The notes beneath the pieces were generated by a model. The model was not told where the DNA came from. It worked only from the letters and a program-made list of their open reading frames with translations, and did no database searches. A program made the position numbers and the translations under genes. Positions 60,442-64,000 of a stretch of DNA of 64,000 bases are shown here, piece by piece. Within the stretch, counting starts at the first letter, position 1. The number at the start of each line of letters is the position of its first letter. The stretch comes from an uncultured Bacteroides sp. Its GTDB lineage: Bacteria; Bacteroidota; Bacteroidia; Bacteroidales; Bacteroidaceae. Where the stretch lies: contig NZ_CAUFUE010000012.1 of the NCBI RefSeq assembly GCF_959029255.1, forward strand, positions 62,001-126,000, written 5' to 3'.

Positions 60442-62460
60442 TTACCAGCCCGGATTCTGAACGAGGTTAGGATTCTCGTTAATATCACTTTCTTTGATAG
60501 GCCATAAATAGTCTCTTGAGGAGAATGAAACGTTATAAATAGTACGTACTACATTGTATGATAAGTTATCCGTTCCATCAAAATTCCATCCTTTAATCGG
60601 CTGGTTCATTTCTGTCATGATGTCGTAGCGAGCTTGGCGATTACCCCCGCTCCAACGACGCATGTCATAATAAAAATGACCTTCCATCGCTAATTCAATC
60701 ACTCGTTCCTGATGAATTATATCACGCAGGCCATTTTTGTCCCTGAACTTATCAGGTTTGTTTGAATAGAGGGTCCAGCTTTCTTCTACGCCTTTCAAAC
60801 CGGAACGGAGACGGATAGGATCAATCCAGTTTTCCCAAATATCGGAAGTCGGTTGTGGCTGCGTTTCGTTCAAAGCTTCTGCATAAAGCAGATACAAATC
60901 TGCCAAACGAATATTAGGCCAAAAATAAGTAAAGGATACAAAACCGGTACCGGCATCGTTCAAACCTGTTTTGTAATTGACTAATTTTTTCGTGAAATAG
61001 CCGGTTGCGCTATAATATTGTTCACCGTTACGTCCGGCAGGATTATTGGCTACGTCACCGGCGAGGGAACATACCGTATGTTGGTAATCTTCTGAATTTT
61101 CTTTATCGGGAACTTTATAGCTGCATCCGTACCACTTACTTCCATTGAAAGCTAAGCTACCGTAGAAACGTGGCTCACGATGGAGGTTCAGATAAGGAAC
61201 CACTTTACCCGGCTCTACCTCCAAACGGCTCTCTTCGGGAGCGGTAGTTGTCTTATAGCGATTGATATACCAATTCTGTTTGTCCCACTCTTTATCTTCT
61301 TCGATAGGTACGCCATTGGATGTATAGAAATTCTCGGCGGTAGCCAGGGTGGGGGTGAGCTGCGCGCGGACGGAAGCTACGCGGAAACCGCTACTCAACG
61401 CCGGCATGCAATATTTCTGAATATCACTTGCACCAGTCATGGGGTCCGACCAAATAGTCTCTTTGCCCAACGGATCTGTCACAATCATACTGGACTGTAC
61501 AATCTGCCGGGTTTCTTCGGAGATGGCAGGAATGATATCAATAGGGTTAAATTCATAAAGTCTGTAACCGGCTTCATGGCAAATGTCAATAGCTTCTTTA
61601 CAAGCTTTGGCTGCATCCGCCCAACGCTTCGCAACTTCTTCTTCGCTGCACTTCGGGAAAAGCTGCACGCCACGCGAATCTTTGAAATTATCAAACATAC
61701 TGTTTTCTGCGTAGAACGGACTAGCGATATGTACCATAATCTTGGCACGCATGGCAGCTACAATAGGGCGTGTGATACGACCGTTTTCTGTAATCTCGTC
61801 ATCTACAATCAGAGGTAATGGTGGTTCGTTATCTCCTAATTCATTGTCTCCGGTTGTTTCTCCATATAACGCTTCGTTCAACAATTGTTTTACATAATCA
61901 ATACATTCGTTGATTGGAGAACGGAATGCGCGTACCTCTTCGGGACCGGCTTCCATTGGCACATTTTCTTTCATCAATACGATAGGGCCGTATTGTTGAA
62001 TCAACATCCAATGGTAGTAAGCTTTTAGGAATTTCACTTCTGCACACCACTGCTCGCGTTCAGACACACTTAAGTCGCGTATCAGATGGGCGTTTTCTAA
62101 AAAAGTGTTACAACAACGTAACCCTTTATATAAATTGACACCACCCTGACCACCGGTCCAATAGGACAACTTGGGATCTGTAATAGTATTTCCGTCTAAT
62201 GTTATTCTGACACCGTTCTCACGATTACGGAAATAGGTCGTCACTTCGGTACCGCAAGTACGCCCTACGGAATTGGTTTGATGCCCTAGTGAAGGAAGGT
62301 AATGGTAGCAAGTAGCCAAATATTGCATAGCGCTACGTCGATCACGGAACGCATATTCAATGGTACTCATCTTTTCGGGAACCACGTCCAGATAGTCACA
62401 AGACGTGAAGCATCCCAATAAAGCTAAAACAATCAAATTTCTTATTTTCATAATTTTCAT
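60442..62460 (-). CDS. SusD/RagB-like surface glycan-binding lipoprotein
   Basis: A 672-residue lipoprotein with signal lipobox FTSC and the family start DYLDVVPEKMSTIEYAF. It has the TPR-like helices (AEVKFLKAYYHWMLIQQYGP) and the C-terminal motif RVIELAMEGHFYYDMRRW. Pairs with the SusC gene whose stop lies 4 bases upstream. Confidence 0.95.
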   Translation of the reverse strand: MKIMKIRNLIVLALLGCFTSCDYLDVVPEKMSTIEYAFRDRRSAMQYLATCYHYLPSLGHQTNSVGRTCGTEVTTYFRNRENGVRITLDGNTITDPKLSYWTGGQGGVNLYKGLRCCNTFLENAHLIRDLSVSEREQWCAEVKFLKAYYHWMLIQQYGPIVLMKENVPMEAGPEEVRAFRSPINECIDYVKQLLNEALYGETTGDNELGDNEPPLPLIVDDEITENGRITRPIVAAMRAKIMVHIASPFYAENSMFDNFKDSRGVQLFPKCSEEEVAKRWADAAKACKEAIDICHEAGYRLYEFNPIDIIPAISEETRQIVQSSMIVTDPLGKETIWSDPMTGASDIQKYCMPALSSGFRVASVRAQLTPTLATAENFYTSNGVPIEEDKEWDKQNWYINRYKTTTAPEESRLEVEPGKVVPYLNLHREPRFYGSLAFNGSKWYGCSYKVPDKENSEDYQHTVCSLAGDVANNPAGRNGEQYYSATGYFTKKLVNYKTGLNDAGTGFVSFTYFWPNIRLADLYLLYAEALNETQPQPTSDIWENWIDPIRLRSGLKGVEESWTLYSNKPDKFRDKNGLRDIIHQERVIELAMEGHFYYDMRRWSGGNRQARYDIMTEMNQPIKGWNFDGTDNLSYNVVRTIYNVSFSSRDYLWPIKESDINENPNLVQNPGW

Positions 62461-62464
62461 TATA

Positions 62465-64000
62465 TTAGAGAGAAAAGTTAATACCTATGTTGTGCACGCG
62501 TTGTACAGGATATTTTAAACCGTCGCCCGCCATTTCCGGATCCCATAAATCGAATTTGCTGAAGCAAAGAAGGTTGGAACCGCTATAATAGATACGGATA
62601 GAGTTCATACCGATTTTCTTCAACCATTTTTTGGGTAATGTATATCCGAATTCTACAGATTTCAGGCGCAGGAATGAACCGTCGCGCATAAACCAAGTAT
62701 TGCGTTTGCTGTTATTGTCAATCTTTTGGGTAGAAAGACGCGGCCAAAAAGCATACGGATTACGGTTATCCACTGACCAATGGTCATTAGAAATTACATC
62801 AAGTAACTGGTTGACACCTATATAATCTTTGAACGCTGTTGTATTTTGATTGATGAAAGGAGTCGTTTTGTAATAATCAATCCAGAAGGATTCGCGTGCT
62901 AACCCTTGGAAGAAGAAAGAGAAATCAAAACCTTTATAACCCATAGAAAGACCGAAACCATAATTAATTTCAGGGTTACTAGGGAAACCGATAGGTACTT
63001 GGTCGGCATCGGTAATCTGACCGTCACCATTGATGTCTTTATACTTAATATCACCTGGCTTATAATCACCAAACTGTTTAGGTGAATTTGCAATATCTGC
63101 ATCGTCAATAAACAGACGCTCTGCTACATACCCCCATTGTTGACCTGTGGAATAACCTATTTTAGAACGCCAAGGAGTATTAGTATAATCAGGTTCTTCG
63201 TATACTTTATATTTGCTATGTGCATACGTGAAGTTCAAGCGACCAGACATCCAAAAATCTTTATTGAAAGATTGGTTATAGTCTAAAGAAAGGTCGAGAC
63301 CTTGACTACGTGCTTCACCGACATTGGCTTGCGGATCGGCCTCCAAACCTAAGGTACCGGGAAGATCTTGACGTTTCATCAAGATGTTGGAACGGTCATC
63401 GCGGAAGATATCAACTTGTAGTTCTACTTTGTCAAACAAACCTAATTCCACACCCAAGTTGGTTTTCTTGGAAATTTCCCAAGTAATATCGGGATTGGCA
63501 TAACGACTGGTAGAAACTCCATTTACAGTATGCGTGTTTCCTGGGATTCCCCAAGTGTATTTCATGTTGCCGTCATTTAACTTTACATTGGAAAGATAGA
63601 AGAAACGGTCTGATGAACTACCTACTGCATCATTACCTACCAAACCGTAAGTGGCTTTTAATTTCAGTTTGTTGATAATCTTCTTTAGATTGTCATTCCA
63701 GAAAGATTCATTGGAAATGATATAACCCAAACCGGCAGACGGGAAGAATCCCCAACGTTCAGTTTCGTGGAAACGTTCTGAACCATTATAACCAAAGTTA
63801 GCTTCAAGGAAGTAGCGGTTATCGTATGAATAAGTGAAACGTCCGGCAAGTCCCATGTTACGGGTAGGCAATGACGCTTGAACGTCACCGGACTTAGTAG
63901 ATTCCAATTCGCTACGCATAGTAAATACCATCAAACCGCTGACTGCATGTTTCTCTTTAAAGGTACGGTCGTAATTAAGTGCTGTTTCCAAATAAGTATT
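62465..64000 (-). CDS. SusC-like TonB-dependent transporter, 5' part outside the window
   Basis: The frame is open to the window edge, so only the last 512 codons are present: the C-terminal strands of the barrel (NYDRTFKEKHAVSGLMVF, YNGSERFHETERWGFFPSAG, YGFGLSMGYKGFDFSFFFQGL, FDLWDPEMAGDGLKYP), ending VHNIGINFSL. The plug and TonB box lie beyond 64000. First gene of the GH110/GH89/GH84 locus in transcription order among those seen here. Confidence 0.95.
   Translation of the reverse strand, partial: NTYLETALNYDRTFKEKHAVSGLMVFTMRSELESTKSGDVQASLPTRNMGLAGRFTYSYDNRYFLEANFGYNGSERFHETERWGFFPSAGLGYIISNESFWNDNLKKIINKLKLKATYGLVGNDAVGSSSDRFFYLSNVKLNDGNMKYTWGIPGNTHTVNGVSTSRYANPDITWEISKKTNLGVELGLFDKVELQVDIFRDDRSNILMKRQDLPGTLGLEADPQANVGEARSQGLDLSLDYNQSFNKDFWMSGRLNFTYAHSKYKVYEEPDYTNTPWRSKIGYSTGQQWGYVAERLFIDDADIANSPKQFGDYKPGDIKYKDINGDGQITDADQVPIGFPSNPEINYGFGLSMGYKGFDFSFFFQGLARESFWIDYYKTTPFINQNTTAFKDYIGVNQLLDVISNDHWSVDNRNPYAFWPRLSTQKIDNNSKRNTWFMRDGSFLRLKSVEFGYTLPKKWLKKIGMNSIRIYYSGSNLLCFSKFDLWDPEMAGDGLKYPVQRVHNIGINFSL

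Overview
The window looks like the chromosome of a gut Bacteroides species. The supporting signs are SusC/SusD pairs, two hybrid two-component sensors, many secreted glycoside hydrolases with Bacteroidota-type lipoprotein signals, and repeated matches to the Bacteroides promoter (TTTG, about 20 bp, TAnnTTTG). I cannot name the species from sequence alone. No rRNA, tRNA or CRISPR array was recognised.

Layout. (1) 1-12784: the right part of a polysaccharide utilisation locus that fits fucosylated xyloglucan. It has the C-terminal part of a hybrid two-component sensor, then GH31 alpha-xylosidase, GH2 beta-galactosidase, GH3 beta-glucosidase and GH95 alpha-fucosidase, followed by a serine hydrolase and a reduced methyltransferase-like gene (to 15012). 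The SusC/D pair and endo-glucanase expected for such a locus are not here and would lie to the left. (2) 15104-21074: a predicted phase-variable surface-layer locus. Two 21-bp sites in opposite orientation enclose a tyrosine recombinase and an outward promoter; next come a 960-residue lipoprotein and an OmpA-family protein. In the orientation read here the promoter points away from the lipoprotein gene, so the switch is predicted OFF. (3) 21258-27849: household genes (cobalamin adenosyltransferase, DUF2795, RecQ-like helicase, DUF488, Ric/ScdA, GNAT) with a KilA-N pseudogene and a small beta-barrel protein.

(4) 27960-41472: a second utilisation locus with divergent arms. GH154 and GH88 (uronate-removing) face left; SusC, SusD, an M60-like metallopeptidase, a heparinase II/III-like lyase fused to a metallophosphoesterase, and an internally deleted GH109-like protein face right. 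A uronate-containing, possibly phosphorylated glycoprotein or proteoglycan is a reasonable guess for its substrate. (5) 41504-44850: a HU-like regulator and a BT4734/VirE-type P-loop protein, divergent around a 386-bp region with iterated sites and bracketed by TATGAGGGTAA repeats, as if a discrete cassette. (6) 44879-64000: a third locus, all on the minus strand, with a full hybrid two-component sensor, GH110, GH89, GH84, two tandem DUF4998 lipoproteins, a DUF4959/DUF5000 lipoprotein, SusD, and SusC cut by the window edge. GH110 + GH89 + GH84 remove alpha-Gal, alpha-GlcNAc and beta-GlcNAc caps, so host mucin-type glycans are the likely target.

Dispersed palindromic repeats sit at 7901-7994, 53314-53406 and 49093-49195. 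The first two are copies of one element; the third has different arms but shares an 11-bp core with them.
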